DNA of 64,000 nt from CAZSVI01 sp964610205 (GTDB lineage: Bacteria > Bacillota > Clostridia > DSM-8532): the NCBI GenBank assembly GCA_964610205.1, contig CAZSVI010000001.1, positions 9,323 to 73,322 of the forward strand. Reading direction: 5' to 3'. The notes beneath the pieces were generated by a model. That model searched no databases. It had not been told where the DNA came from and saw only the letters and a program-made list of their open reading frames with translations. The translations under genes and the position numbers were made by a program. This document shows, piece after piece, positions 26,479 to 36,330 of the stretch (within the stretch, counting starts at the first letter, position 1; each line of letters begins with the position of its first letter).

Positions 26479-28914
26479 TTACTGTTCCAGCGCAACAGCT
26501 GCTTCATCTTCCGCTTTCTGTTTAGAGATTATTTCATTATCCTTCATGCCCTCCATGTTGTCTCCTTTTTTAGGAAGCGGATACCTGACCAATGCGGTTC
26601 TTATGACCTGCTCCATTGATGAAACCGGCATCAACCTGACTTTTTGACGAACATTTTCAGGGATCTCTTCTATATCCTTTTTGTTTTCCATTGGTAACAG
26701 GACAGTATTTACTCCTGCTCTATTCGCAGCAAGCACTTTTTCCTTCAATCCCCCAATGGGAAGAACCTTCCCACGCAGCGTTATTTCACCCGTCATCGCA
26801 ACATTTCTCCTGACAGGAATCCTTGTCAAAGCGGAAATCATGGCAGTTGCAAGGGTTATGCCGGCAGATGGTCCATCCTTTGGAATAGCCCCCTCGGGAA
26901 CATGAATGTGCATATCGTATTTACTGTGAAAATCCCTGTCAATTCCTATGGACTCAGCTATGGAACGAACGAAGCTTCTGGCAATTCTCGCAGACTCTTT
27001 CATTACATCACCCAGTTGCCCCGTCAGCTCAACCACACCATCTCCTGGCATCAGATTTACTTCAATGGATAAGGTATCTCCGCCTGCCGGTGTCCATGCA
27101 AGCCCTCGGGCAATACCAACCTCATCCTTTTCCCCAGCCATATCATATAAAAACTTTTTACTTCCAAGATATTTATTCAGGCTCTGTCGGGTAATTCTTA
27201 CTGTTTTTTTCTCCTCCGATACTATGATTTTAGCCACCTTACGGCATACGGTCGAAATCTGGCGCTCCAGATTTCTTACCCCCGCCTCACGGGTATAATA
27301 GTTTATAATATCTCTTACCGCTCCTTCATCAAAACGGATATGTCTTACCTGAAGCCCATGGTTCATTATTTGCTTTGGAATCAGATGCCGAAGGGCAATC
27401 TGCACTTTCTCCTCTTCGACATACCCCGATATTTCAATAACTTCCATTCTATCCAGAAGCGGACGTGGAATTGCGTCCCTGTAATTAGCTGTAGTTAAAA
27501 ACATCACATCCGAAAGATCAAATGGAATCTCCAGGTAATGATCCCTGAATTCCTTATTCTGCTCTCCGTCGAGCACTTCCAGCATGGCAGAGGCCGGATC
27601 GCCTCTGAAATCATTGGACATTTTATCGATTTCATCTAAAAGTATCAAAGGGTTTTTGGAACCGGCCTGCTTTATGGCATTGATAATTCTACCCGGCAGC
27701 GCTCCGACATAAGTGCGCCTGTGACCTCTGATCTCGGCTTCATCGCGAATTCCGCCCAGTGACATACGCACATAATTGCGATTAAGAGCTTTTGCGATTG
27801 AACGGGCAATAGATGTTTTTCCAACTCCGGGAGGTCCTGACAGACAGATAATCGGACCATGGAGACCGTTTTTTAATTTCCGTATAGCCAGGTATTCCAC
27901 CATGCGTTCCTTTACCTTGCTTAAACCATAATGATCTTCTTCCAGAATTTTTTCAGCATTAACCAAATCCAGATTTTCTTCAGTTTTTATATTCCATGGC
28001 AATTCGACTATCCAATCCAGAAAAGTACGTATTACACCGCTTTCAGCCGAAGAGGAGTGCAATCTGGAAAGCCTGTCCAATTCCTTAAACGCCTTGGTTT
28101 CGGCATCCTTTGGGAGTCCTGCTTTTTCTATCTTTTCACGGTATTCCTGAATATCATCATTGTGCTGTTCTCCCTCACCCAATTCATTCTGAATGGCTTT
28201 AAGCTGCTCGCGGAGATAGTACTCTTTCTGGCTTTTATCAATCTGTTGCCGTACCTTGTGATTAATATTGCGTTCAACTTCCAAAATTTCAATTTCCTTT
28301 ACCAGTGTTTCAAGAAGCCTTTCCAATCGCTTTTTAGGTGAAATCTCCTTCAGAATACGTTGTTTTTGCTCCAGCTTAAGCATCATATTGGCGGCAATTA
28401 CATCGGATAGCCTTGCGTAATCCTCCATGGTCGACACTGTAAAGGTGGTGTCTGCCGGTATGCGATTAGTCAATTTTGCATATTTTTCAAAATAGCTTAT
28501 GACCTGACGTATTAAAGCTTCCGTTTCAGATTTTCTGGACAGATTTTTCGGATTCTGGCATTCCTTTACCACTACCTGATAATACGGCTCATCTGAAAGA
28601 TATTCAACAACCTTGGCACGTTCAAGACCTTCCACCAGCACCCGGATTGTATCACCGGGAAGTCTTAGCAATTGTTTTATTTTCGCAATAGTACCTACAG
28701 AATAGACATCATCATAGCCCGGTTCTTCAATACCGGGATCCTTCTGCGCGGAGAGAAAAATCATCTGATCCTTCATCATGGCTTCTTCCAAAGCTTTTAT
28801 CGACCTTGGGCGGCCAACATCAAAATGAAGTATCATATGTGGAAATATAACAAGCCCCCTGAGTGGCAAAAGAGGTAAGCTATATGTCTTTTGCCTGCAT
28901 TTCTCCTGTGTCAT
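26479..28914 (-). CDS. lon: ATP-dependent protease Lon (LonA)
   Basis: 811 residues, standard LonA length. Order: N-terminal substrate domain ([20 protein letters not shown] at the start), coiled helical region, AAA+ domain with Walker [19 protein letters not shown] (about 357) and Walker [11 protein letters not shown], then the S16 peptidase with catalytic Ser in [18 protein letters not shown] (about 680) and Lys in [15 protein letters not shown]. It degrades damaged and short-lived proteins in the cytosol. It carries an acidic, Lys/Glu-rich C-terminal tail. A promoter lies about 190 bases upstream. Confidence 0.97.
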   Translation of the reverse strand: MTQEKCRQKTYSLPLLPLRGLVIFPHMILHFDVGRPRSIKALEEAMMKDQMIFLSAQKDPGIEEPGYDDVYSVGTIAKIKQLLRLPGDTIRVLVEGLERAKVVEYLSDEPYYQVVVKECQNPKNLSRKSETEALIRQVISYFEKYAKLTNRIPADTTFTVSTMEDYARLSDVIAANMMLKLEQKQRILKEISPKKRLERLLETLVKEIEILEVERNINHKVRQQIDKSQKEYYLREQLKAIQNELGEGEQHNDDIQEYREKIEKAGLPKDAETKAFKELDRLSRLHSSSAESGVIRTFLDWIVELPWNIKTEENLDLVNAEKILEEDHYGLSKVKERMVEYLAIRKLKNGLHGPIICLSGPPGVGKTSIARSIAKALNRNYVRMSLGGIRDEAEIRGHRRTYVGALPGRIINAIKQAGSKNPLILLDEIDKMSNDFRGDPASAMLEVLDGEQNKEFRDHYLEIPFDLSDVMFLTTANYRDAIPRPLLDRMEVIEISGYVEEEKVQIALRHLIPKQIMNHGLQVRHIRFDEGAVRDIINYYTREAGVRNLERQISTVCRKVAKIIVSEEKKTVRITRQSLNKYLGSKKFLYDMAGEKDEVGIARGLAWTPAGGDTLSIEVNLMPGDGVVELTGQLGDVMKESARIARSFVRSIAESIGIDRDFHSKYDMHIHVPEGAIPKDGPSAGITLATAMISALTRIPVRRNVAMTGEITLRGKVLPIGGLKEKVLAANRAGVNTVLLPMENKKDIEEIPENVRQKVRLMPVSSMEQVIRTALVRYPLPKKGDNMEGMKDNEIISKQKAEDEAAVALEQ

Positions 28915-29112
28915 TAAGTATCAAATCCTTTCAATATGCTCCAAGAGATCAATAATAACCATACCCTAACTTATATCGGATAATATCAAATAAAATACAG
29001 CTATTATGTACGACTAAATACCGATTTGTTATAAGATGCTATTTGTAAAACGGTGACGTTGTTATTGCTTACGTAAAATTACATTCGTTATTATAAGACA
29101 CAAGGTATTATA

Positions 29113-29141
29113 ATTATACTCCGGGATCCCCTCAATTTCAA
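29113..29141 (-). promoter_or_regulatory. Predicted sigma-A promoter for lon
   Basis: On the minus strand TTGAAA (29136-29141), 17 bases, TATAAT (29113-29118). The 364-base gap between tuf and lon otherwise holds the tuf terminator and a REP-like motif. The leader to lon would be about 190 bases, which is long. Confidence 0.45.
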
Positions 29142-29200
29142 TGTTTTATTATGGACAGGCTAGCAGGTTATAGGTTATCAGAGAGGCCAGGGAGGGAGAC

Positions 29201-29214
29201 AGGGGGACGTTTCC
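29201..29214. repeat. REP-like motif AGGGGGACGTTTCC
   Basis: Preceded by GGGAGGGAGAC. Related to the motifs at 26423, 34406, 35241 and 38039. It lies between tuf and lon and no hairpin partner is evident. Confidence 0.45.
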
Positions 29215-29229
29215 ATTGTCTTCTTTGGC

Positions 29230-29259
29230 AAAAAAGCCGGATGGTATCCATCCGGCTTT
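29230..29259 (-). terminator. Intrinsic terminator of tuf
   Basis: On the minus strand AAAGCCGGATGG, loop ATAC, CATCCGGCTTTTTT: a perfect 12-bp stem with a T-run, about 20 bases after the tuf stop. Confidence 0.95.
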
Positions 29260-29278
29260 CTGACATTCCCAGGGAAAA

Positions 29279-30484
29279 TTATTTTTTAACGTCTGCTACA
29301 CGGCCTGCTCCAACAGTTCTTCCACCTTCACGAATGGAGAATGTTTGTCCTTTTTCCAGAGCAATAGGTGTAATAAGGTTAATCTCCATTGTGATATTAT
29401 CACCGGGCATAACCATTTCAACACCTTCAGGAAGCTTAATGTTTCCCGTAACGTCTGTTGTTCTGAAGAAGAACTGTGGCCTGTATCCGTTAAAGAAAGG
29501 AGTATGCCTTCCGCCTTCTTCCTTTGTCAGAACATATACTTCCGCCGTAAATTCGGTATGAGGGGTGATTGAACCTGGTTTTGCCAGAACCTGTCCTCTT
29601 TCAATTTCAGTTCTCTGAACACCTCTTAACAGAGCACCGATATTATCACCGGCAAAAGCCTGATCCAAAAGCTTTCTGAACATTTCAACACCGGTAACAG
29701 TGGTTTTTCTTGGAGCATCGGCAAGACCAACTATTTCCACTTCTTCGCCGACTTTCAGGGTTCCTCTTTCAACTCTGCCGGTAGCAACGGTTCCACGACC
29801 GGTAATTGTGAAAACATCTTCAACAGACATCAGGAACGGAAGGTCTGTAGCACGCTCAGGAGTTGGAATATATGAATCTACTGCCTCCATTAATTCAAGA
29901 ATGGATTTGTATTTCGGATCATTTTGGTCGGTGGACTCACATTCAAGTGCTTCCAAAGCGGAACCACGGATGATAGGTATATCATCACCGGGAAATTCAT
30001 ATTCACTTAGCAGTTCCCTTAATTCCATTTCAACCAATTCAATCAATTCTTCGTCATCAACCTGGTCACATTTGTTCAGATATACAACCATATAATTAAC
30101 TCCAACCTGATGAGACAGAAGAATATGCTCACGGGTTTGGGGCATTGGGCCATCCGCAGCGGAAACAACCAGAATTGCACCATCCATCTGGGCTGCACCT
30201 GTAATCATGTTCTTAACATAGTCGGCATGACCAGGACAGTCTACGTGGGCGTAATGCCGGTTCTTTGTTTCATACTCGACATGGGCGGTATTGATGGTAA
30301 TTCCTCTTTCCTTTTCTTCAGGTGCAGAATCAATCTGATCGTATGCCTTAACTACAATATTTTTGTCTCCAAAAGACAAAACTTTTGTGATTGCCGCAGT
30401 CAAAGTGGTCTTACCATGGTCAACATGACCAACGGTTCCAATGTTTACATGGGGTTTGCTTCTTTCGAATTTAGCTTTTGCCAT
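29279..30484 (-). CDS. tuf: Elongation factor Tu
   Basis: 401 codons. G1 [16 protein letters not shown]2 region [15 protein letters not shown]3 [12 protein letters not shown] and G4 NKCDQVDD are all present, followed by the two beta-barrel domains (for example [20 protein letters not shown]). EF-Tu delivers aminoacyl-tRNA to the ribosome. The start is the ATG at 30482-30484 ([14 protein letters not shown]) after AGGAGG; the frame continues 19 codons upstream as chance. It ends the str operon and has two promoter candidates of its own in the gap after fusA. Confidence 0.98.
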   Translation of the reverse strand: MAKAKFERSKPHVNIGTVGHVDHGKTTLTAAITKVLSFGDKNIVVKAYDQIDSAPEEKERGITINTAHVEYETKNRHYAHVDCPGHADYVKNMITGAAQMDGAILVVSAADGPMPQTREHILLSHQVGVNYMVVYLNKCDQVDDEELIELVEMELRELLSEYEFPGDDIPIIRGSALEALECESTDQNDPKYKSILELMEAVDSYIPTPERATDLPFLMSVEDVFTITGRGTVATGRVERGTLKVGEEVEIVGLADAPRKTTVTGVEMFRKLLDQAFAGDNIGALLRGVQRTEIERGQVLAKPGSITPHTEFTAEVYVLTKEEGGRHTPFFNGYRPQFFFRTTDVTGNIKLPEGVEMVMPGDNITMEINLITPIALEKGQTFSIREGGRTVGAGRVADVKK

Positions 30485-30523
30485 CGAAATTCTCCTCCTT
30501 ACACAGTTCAATAACTGATGATT

Positions 30524-30552
30524 ATTATATAATTTGTTCAATTATAATTCAA
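30524..30552 (-). promoter_or_regulatory. Predicted proximal tuf promoter
   Basis: On the minus strand TTGAAT (30547-30552), 17 bases, TATAAT (30524-30529), about 40 bases before the tuf ATG. Confidence 0.5.
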
Positions 30553-30621
30553 CTGGTGTTTTTAACCCTTATCCCAGGGTAGTTTGGCTTTCTCGCCTAC
30601 AAAAAGCCGATCATAAAATAT

Positions 30622-30649
30622 ACTATAACACTTTATCCTGTTCTGTCAA
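30622..30649 (-). promoter_or_regulatory. Predicted distal tuf promoter
   Basis: On the minus strand TTGACA (30644-30649), 16 bases, TATAGT (30622-30627), just 3' of the fusA stop. A small hairpin GGCTTT..GAAAGCC follows in the leader. Confidence 0.5.
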
Positions 30650-30657
30650 TCCATTCT

Positions 30658-32748
30658 CTAGTCCTTAGGCTTGCTTCCATCCATAATCCGATCCTGAATG
30701 TTCCTTGGAACTTCTGAGTAATGGTCAAACTGCATTGAATAAATCGCACGTCCCTGGGATCGTGAACGGAGTTCCGTCGCATATCCGAACATCTCGCTTA
30801 AGGGTACAAATGCGGAAATAATCTGTGCCCCTGCACGGGCGTTCATGCCTTCAATACGTCCCCGGCGTGAATTTAAATCGCCAATAACATCGCCCATATA
30901 TTCTTCAGGGGTGGTTACCTCAACCTTCATAACAGGTTCCAGCAAAACAGGATCGGCCTTTTTCATTGCTTCCTTGAAAGCCATGGAGCCTGCAATTTTA
31001 AAAGCCATTTCGGATGAATCAACCTCATGGTAAGAGCCATCAAACAGCCTGACCTTGATGTCTAACACCTGATAACCCGCAATAACACCCGTATTCATAG
31101 CATCGCGTATACCTGCGTCAATAGCGGGTATATATTCTTTCGGAATTACTCCGCCCACAATTGCGTTTACAAACTCATAACCGCCACCGGACGGCAGTGG
31201 TTCCACCTCAATCTTACAATGACCATACTGACCACGGCCGCCTGACTGCCTGATGAATTTCCCTTCGGCCTCTACGGCTTTCCGAATTGTTTCCTTATAG
31301 GCAACCTGGGGCTTTCCAACATTGGCTTCAACTTTAAATTCACGAAGCATACGATCAACAATGATCTCAAGATGAAGCTCACCCATTCCCGCGATAATGG
31401 TCTGGCCGGTTTCCTGATTTGTGGAAACCCGGAAGGTTGGATCTTCTTCAGCCAGCTTCTGAAGAGCAACGGACATTTTCTCCTGTCCTGCCTTTGTTTT
31501 TGGCTCAATAGCTACGTTAATAACAGGCTCGGGGAAATCCATGGATTCCAGAATAATAGGATGGTTTTCATCACAAAGGGTATCACCTGTGGTTGTAACC
31601 TTCAGACCGACAGCTGCCGCAATATCACCGGCATAAACCGTAGGAATTTCTTCCCGGTGGTTTGCATGCATCTGCAGGATCCTTCCTATACGCTCACGCT
31701 TACCTTTTGTTGAATTAAGCACATATGATCCCGCGTTCAATTGTCCGGAATAAACCCTGAAAAACGCTAACTTCCCAACATATGGATCGGCCATAATTTT
31801 AAACGCTAAAGCAGAAAACGGAGCATTGTCATCAGCCCTGCGTTCAATTTCTTCCTGCTCCCCGTCATCCTCCGGATAAAGCCCCTTGACAGGCGGTACA
31901 TCCAGTGGGGACGGCATGAAATCAATCACACAATCCAGTAATTTCTGCACTCCCTTGTTTTTATACGAAGAACCACAAGTAACAGGAATCATATGCACAT
32001 TAATAGTGGCCAGACGAATTCCCTTCACAATATCTTCTTTTGTCAGTTCCTCGCCTTCCAGGTATTTCATCATCAATTCTTCGTCCTGTTCGGAAATCGC
32101 CTCAACCAGTTTTGCATGATGTTCTTCAGCCAGCTGCCTCATGTCGTCAGGTATATCCAGTTCTTCAATCTCCTTGCCCATATCATCCCGATAGTAATAG
32201 GCTTTCATCTCCACAAGGTCAATAATACCCTGGAAATGATCTTCCTTTCCTATAGGAAGCTGAACAGCAACAGCATTTGCTTTCAATCGATTTTTCATCA
32301 TTTGAATACAATTAAAAAAATCGGCTCCCATAATGTCCATTTTATTTACATAAGCAATTCTCGGAACTCTATATTTATCAGCTTGCCGCCAAACAGTTTC
32401 AGATTGGGGTTCAACACCGCCTTTTGCACAAAAGAGAGTTACAGATCCGTCCAATACCCGTAGGGATCTTTCCACTTCTACTGTAAAGTCAACGTGCCCC
32501 GGCGTATCTATAATGTTTACCCTGTTTCCCTTCCACTGGGCAGTTGTTGCCGCTGATGTAATTGTTATTCCTCTTTCCTGTTCTTGCTCCATCCAGTCCA
32601 TCGTAGCAGCACCTTCATGCACTTCTCCAACTTTATGAACACGGCCGGTATAGAACAGGATACGCTCCGTGGTGGTTGTCTTACCTGCATCTATATGCGC
32701 CATAATACCAATATTCCGCGTATTTGCCAGACTAAATTCCCGAGGCAT
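30658..32748 (-). CDS. fusA: Elongation factor G
   Basis: 696 residues. G1 [21 protein letters not shown]2 region [16 protein letters not shown]3 [17 protein letters not shown] and G4 [10 protein letters not shown] are intact, and the C-terminal domains IV and V are complete (for example [18 protein letters not shown] [16 protein letters not shown]). EF-G catalyses ribosome translocation. The ATG at 32746-32748 ([14 protein letters not shown]) follows AAAGGAGG; one more codon upstream is a TTG. It follows rpsG in the str operon. Confidence 0.98.
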   Translation of the reverse strand: MPREFSLANTRNIGIMAHIDAGKTTTTERILFYTGRVHKVGEVHEGAATMDWMEQEQERGITITSAATTAQWKGNRVNIIDTPGHVDFTVEVERSLRVLDGSVTLFCAKGGVEPQSETVWRQADKYRVPRIAYVNKMDIMGADFFNCIQMMKNRLKANAVAVQLPIGKEDHFQGIIDLVEMKAYYYRDDMGKEIEELDIPDDMRQLAEEHHAKLVEAISEQDEELMMKYLEGEELTKEDIVKGIRLATINVHMIPVTCGSSYKNKGVQKLLDCVIDFMPSPLDVPPVKGLYPEDDGEQEEIERRADDNAPFSALAFKIMADPYVGKLAFFRVYSGQLNAGSYVLNSTKGKRERIGRILQMHANHREEIPTVYAGDIAAAVGLKVTTTGDTLCDENHPIILESMDFPEPVINVAIEPKTKAGQEKMSVALQKLAEEDPTFRVSTNQETGQTIIAGMGELHLEIIVDRMLREFKVEANVGKPQVAYKETIRKAVEAEGKFIRQSGGRGQYGHCKIEVEPLPSGGGYEFVNAIVGGVIPKEYIPAIDAGIRDAMNTGVIAGYQVLDIKVRLFDGSYHEVDSSEMAFKIAGSMAFKEAMKKADPVLLEPVMKVEVTTPEEYMGDVIGDLNSRRGRIEGMNARAGAQIISAFVPLSEMFGYATELRSRSQGRAIYSMQFDHYSEVPRNIQDRIMDGSKPKD

Positions 32749-32781
32749 CAATGTCCTCCTTTCAAAATGTGTAAATGCAGA

Positions 32782-33330
<549 letters not shown>

Positions 33331-33435
33331 TCAGCGCTCAGCAGTTGTTCAATAAAAATTAATCTATATGGAATCAACGCGCTGAAGCACGCCGTAGCAT
33401 CCTGTATTAAAGTTTTCAATTCGATCATACAATAC

Positions 33436-33849
33436 CTATTTTTTAGGTCTCTTGGCTCCATACTTTGAACGGCTCTGCATTCTCTTTGCAACACCTGCCG
33501 TATCAAGAGTTCCACGTATAATATGGTAACGTACGCCGGGTAAGTCCCTTACACGTCCCCCACGAATCAACACAACACTATGTTCCTGCAGGTTGTGTCC
33601 GATACCTGGTATATATGCGGTAACTTCAATCTGATTTGTCAAACGAACCCTTGCAACCTTACGGAGAGCGGAATTCGGTTTTTTCGGCGTTGTAGTTTTT
33701 ACAACAGTACAAACACCACGTTTCTGCGGGCTGTTCATCGGTATGGTTTCCTTCTTTAAAGAATTCATTCCGTATTGAAGGGCCGGGGCAGTTGACTTCT
33801 TTGTTGCTTTTTCTCTTCCCTTTCTGACCAATTGATTAAATGTCGGCAT
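33436..33849 (-). CDS. rpsL: 30S ribosomal protein S12
   Basis: 137 residues. It starts [20 protein letters not shown] and has the decoding-centre loop [20 protein letters not shown] and the [20 protein letters not shown] block. The Lys residues of TPKKPNSA (position 43 by E. coli numbering) and [12 protein letters not shown] are of the streptomycin-sensitive type. Part of the str operon after the L7Ae-like gene. Confidence 0.98.
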   Translation of the reverse strand: MPTFNQLVRKGREKATKKSTAPALQYGMNSLKKETIPMNSPQKRGVCTVVKTTTPKKPNSALRKVARVRLTNQIEVTAYIPGIGHNLQEHSVVLIRGGRVRDLPGVRYHIIRGTLDTAGVAKRMQSRSKYGAKRPKK

Positions 33850-33923
33850 TCATTTTCACCTCCTTATAATTTTTTCTATTTAATCTTCCTTTTACTTCAG
33901 AAGAAAAATACTTTTTCTTGTAT

Positions 33924-34169
33924 TTATTCATTTAAAATAGCGGCAACAGCAGTTCCAACATCTATTCCACAGGCTTTTCCAAGCATCTTCATATTATCTG
34001 CACTGTGGATCTGGATTCCTTTTTCCCTGCAGGCGTCCAGAATTTTTGAAACCAGCCGCTCATCTGCATCCTTTGCAATATAAACCATCTGAACCTTATC
34101 TGCTTCCACAGCCTTCATGGTTTGTTTCATACCGACGGTTTTATCGCAACGCTTCAGAGCCTCCAACAC
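33924..34169 (-). CDS. L7Ae-like K-turn RNA-binding protein (YbxF type)
   Basis: 81 residues of the L7Ae/L30e fold, with GMKQTMKAVEADKVQMVYIA and the conserved MKMLGKACGIDVGTAVAA end. In Firmicutes this gene stands between rpoC and rpsL; the protein binds kink-turn RNAs. It starts with GTG at 34167-34169, nine bases after GGAGGG. Here rpoC is not upstream: a RAYT transposase and an araC gene are, so this gene heads the local str operon behind its own promoter. Confidence 0.9.
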   Translation of the reverse strand: MLEALKRCDKTVGMKQTMKAVEADKVQMVYIAKDADERLVSKILDACREKGIQIHSADNMKMLGKACGIDVGTAVAAILNE

Positions 34170-34354
34170 GGCTTCATTCCCTCCGATTTTTCTTTTTCCT
34201 GATATACCGTGCTATTAAAATGCACGATCGTATCCGTAATTGCCACAGAACCACTTTTTTCAGCAGTTAATTGCGAAGTCTCATACAACTGACACAAGCC
34301 AACCCGCATACGCAAAAACAGCATGAATATCATGCTGAAAACAGACACTGAAAT

Positions 34355-34384
34355 ATTTTATCACCGTAACCTTTTGTTTGTCAA
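34355..34384 (-). promoter_or_regulatory. Predicted str-operon promoter
   Basis: On the minus strand TTGACA (34379-34384), 18 bases, TAAAAT (34355-34360). It lies between the RAYT element and the L7Ae-like gene, leaving a leader of about 180 bases. The leader contains a hairpin GCATGA..TCATGC at 34321-34335 and no credible gene. Confidence 0.6.
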
Positions 34385-34423
34385 GGGATTTGATTTTTTT
34401 ATTATAGGGGACGGTTCTTCGTT

Positions 34424-35191
34424 CTATGCTCTGAATATTTTATTCACAGTAAACCCTGTCAATCTTGATAACTGTCTAAATGAGCTTCCATCCAGTTCCT
34501 TCAGGTACTTTAAAACTTCTATCTGAATTTTTTGGGGTCGATTTTGAAGTGTTGCTAAATCCATATTATACCTATTCAATACTAATTGCCTTATCTCTTT
34601 ATCTGACAGAGTTTTTCTTTTTTCAGCTACTTCAAGGCACTTATCATTATTTAGTTCAGCATTAAATGCTAAAAATCTCTTAATAGCTCTTTCCCTATCT
34701 TGATCAAACATTCCAAGTACAAATTCAGTATGGACAATGCCTGCTTTTTCTATTTCAGTATACTCAATATAGCTGCTCCAATGGTACGATTCGATATTTT
34801 TCGTTAATCCTGCTTTTACCGGATTCTGATGTATATATCTTAGTACAGTAAGAAAGTAATCATCATTTTCAACCGTTTCACTCTTGTATCGATCCTGAAA
34901 CAAATGCCCTTTTCTGTTATATTGCCAATTATACCAGTACACGTAACTCGTGCCTATCCTTTTCATTGTATTAGAGATCTCTTCTTCTCCTTCTTTGATT
35001 AACAAATGTATATGGTTATCCATCAGGCAATATGCATATACTTGAAAATTTATCTTTTTTTGATATGTATCAAGTATATCTATAAATTTTCTGTAATCTC
35101 CATCATCCTCGAAAATGCTCTGCTGATTTATTCCTCTCACCATGATATGATAAATTGAACTCTCACTTTTTTTTCTTGCCACTCTTGGCAT
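34424..35191 (-). CDS. REP-associated tyrosine transposase (RAYT, Y1_Tnp/IS200-like)
   Basis: About 255 residues. It starts MPRVARKKSESSIYHIMVRG. The HuH metal motif is in CLMDNHIHLLIKEG (about 60) and the catalytic Tyr is in LRYIHQNPVKAGL (about 115). A C-terminal extension of ~90 residues ends in a helix-turn-helix-like part (SFRQLSRLTGFTVNKIF). RAYTs cut single-stranded REP hairpins. The ATG at 35189-35191 is used; its ribosome site AGGGTG lies inside the 34-bp palindrome. The complete catalytic set suggests it may be active. Confidence 0.92.
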   Translation of the reverse strand: MPRVARKKSESSIYHIMVRGINQQSIFEDDGDYRKFIDILDTYQKKINFQVYAYCLMDNHIHLLIKEGEEEISNTMKRIGTSYVYWYNWQYNRKGHLFQDRYKSETVENDDYFLTVLRYIHQNPVKAGLTKNIESYHWSSYIEYTEIEKAGIVHTEFVLGMFDQDRERAIKRFLAFNAELNNDKCLEVAEKRKTLSDKEIRQLVLNRYNMDLATLQNRPQKIQIEVLKYLKELDGSSFRQLSRLTGFTVNKIFRA

Positions 35192-35197
35192 AAAAAT

Positions 35198-35231
35198 CAC
35201 CCTGCTGATATGATATCATATCAGCAGGGTG
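35198..35231. repeat. 34-bp perfect palindrome over the RAYT ribosome site
   Basis: The two 17-base arms, CACCCTGCTGATATGAT and its exact complement, meet at 35214/35215 with no mismatch. The motif ends six bases before the transposase ATG and includes its Shine-Dalgarno sequence, so an RNA hairpin would hide the start site. It could also be an operator. Confidence 0.9.
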
Positions 35232-35234
35232 TTG

Positions 35235-36146
35235 TCAAACAGAGAACCGTCCCCTGCTCTTTCTGTATTCTATCGGCGTCATACCGGTGATTTTCTTGAA
35301 GGTTTCGTTTAGACGCTGCTGGTTGGAAAAACCGACACTCAGGGCAATGTCACTTGCCTTTACGTCAGATTCGGCCAGCAGCTCTTTCGCACGCTCAACT
35401 CTTATATTAATAAGATAATTTATGGGGGTATGTCCCGTTTCCCTTTTAAAAATACGCACAAAGTACCCGGGACTAAGAAAAACGTATCCGCAGATATCCT
35501 TCAGGCTTATTTCGCGTTCAAAATAATCACGGATATACTGTTCCGCCAGCTGAACCAGTTCCTTTTGCTTCGGGTTGTCATCCGTAATGCTTCTCTCCCA
35601 TTCCAGTTTTAACACCCGGGATATCATAACAAATAGTTCCAGAATAAAAAGGTAGACTAAAAACTCACTTCCGAACTGTTCTTCGGCCTGCTCGGTTACA
35701 ATACGGTTCAGAAGTGTAATTATTTCGTTTTTATGATTTACTTTAAGCTTAAGAAACGGACCTGTATGATGCCCTGTAAAAAAATTTATAAAATCCTCCA
35801 TTGAGATTTCAGAAGGATAGGATATTCCCCTTTTGCCATTTCCGGACGTAAAGGAAAAATGCAGTACAATAAATTCACAGATGCTGTTATCCTGTACCGT
35901 TAGCGTGTGAACCTTCTGTGGCTTTATAATGATAATGTCATTTGGAGCAAGAGTTGTTTTTATACCATCAATTTCAAAGACCGCTATACCTTTTTTGACA
36001 TAAACCATTTCATAATAACGGTGATGACTCTGCGTTTGAGACCAATCCGCATCAAAGTGGCGTTCAATGGAATTGATTACCACGGGCATATAACCGGAAT
36101 TGTTCATAAACTCCTGCCATGTCTTCGGAAACAGTTCTGTGTTCAT
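35235..36146 (-). CDS. AraC-family transcriptional regulator with cupin sensor domain
   Basis: 303 residues. The N-terminal cupin-like ligand domain has HHRYYEMVYVKKGIAVFEID, and the C-terminal double helix-turn-helix covers SLKDICGYVFLSPGYFVRIF to ASDIALSVGFSNQQRLNETF and GMTPIEYRKSRG. Such proteins usually control sugar-use genes. The ATG at 36144-36146 follows AAGGAGG. The last residues GRFSV are encoded by the REP-like motif of the RAYT element (35241-35255), so the native C-terminus appears to have been replaced by insertion. Target genes are not evident nearby. Confidence 0.9.
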   Translation of the reverse strand: MNTELFPKTWQEFMNNSGYMPVVINSIERHFDADWSQTQSHHRYYEMVYVKKGIAVFEIDGIKTTLAPNDIIIIKPQKVHTLTVQDNSICEFIVLHFSFTSGNGKRGISYPSEISMEDFINFFTGHHTGPFLKLKVNHKNEIITLLNRIVTEQAEEQFGSEFLVYLFILELFVMISRVLKLEWERSITDDNPKQKELVQLAEQYIRDYFEREISLKDICGYVFLSPGYFVRIFKRETGHTPINYLINIRVERAKELLAESDVKASDIALSVGFSNQQRLNETFKKITGMTPIEYRKSRGRFSV

Positions 36147-36189
36147 GTGTTCCTCCTTGATGACACCTTTTAAACCTTTTCTTGAAAAC

Positions 36190-36219
36190 ATTATAGCATA
36201 TCGAAGCTTTCTGCTTCAA
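36190..36219 (-). promoter_or_regulatory. Predicted promoter of the araC-family gene
   Basis: On the minus strand TTGAAG (36214-36219), 18 bases, TATAAT (36190-36195), about 40 bases before the ATG. GAAGC..GCTTC around the -35 box is a small palindrome. Confidence 0.5.
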
Positions 36220-36263
36220 TTATAGTATTCGTAAGAGGATGGGCAGGAGACCACCATAAGAAA

Positions 36264-36285
36264 GGGAGACATTTTCTGTCTCCCA
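36264..36285 (-). terminator. Intrinsic terminator after trpB2
   Basis: On the minus strand GGGAGACA, loop GAAAA, TGTCTCCC, then TTTCTT. About 45 bases after the trpB2 stop. Confidence 0.8.
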
Positions 36286-36330
36286 TAATTCAATGAATCC
36301 ATATGTTTTTCTATATAAGTTTAATATATA

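Larger units (their letters stand above)
34406..35255 (-). mobile_element. RAYT element bounded by inverted REP-like motifs
   Basis: The left end AGGGGACGGTTCTT (34406-34419) and right end AGAGAACCGTCCCCT (35241-35255) are inverted copies of one motif, about 850 bases apart, enclosing a single transposase gene. The right end falls inside the last codons of the araC gene. Related motifs recur at 38039-38098 and, more weakly, at 26423 and 29201. Boundaries are inferred from the motif ends; no target-site duplication was identified. Confidence 0.65.

Noticed and set aside
34154..34348. 64-codon minus-strand frame before the L7Ae-like gene
   Set aside because: Lies in the predicted leader of the str operon, overlaps the next gene, and has no recognisable features.
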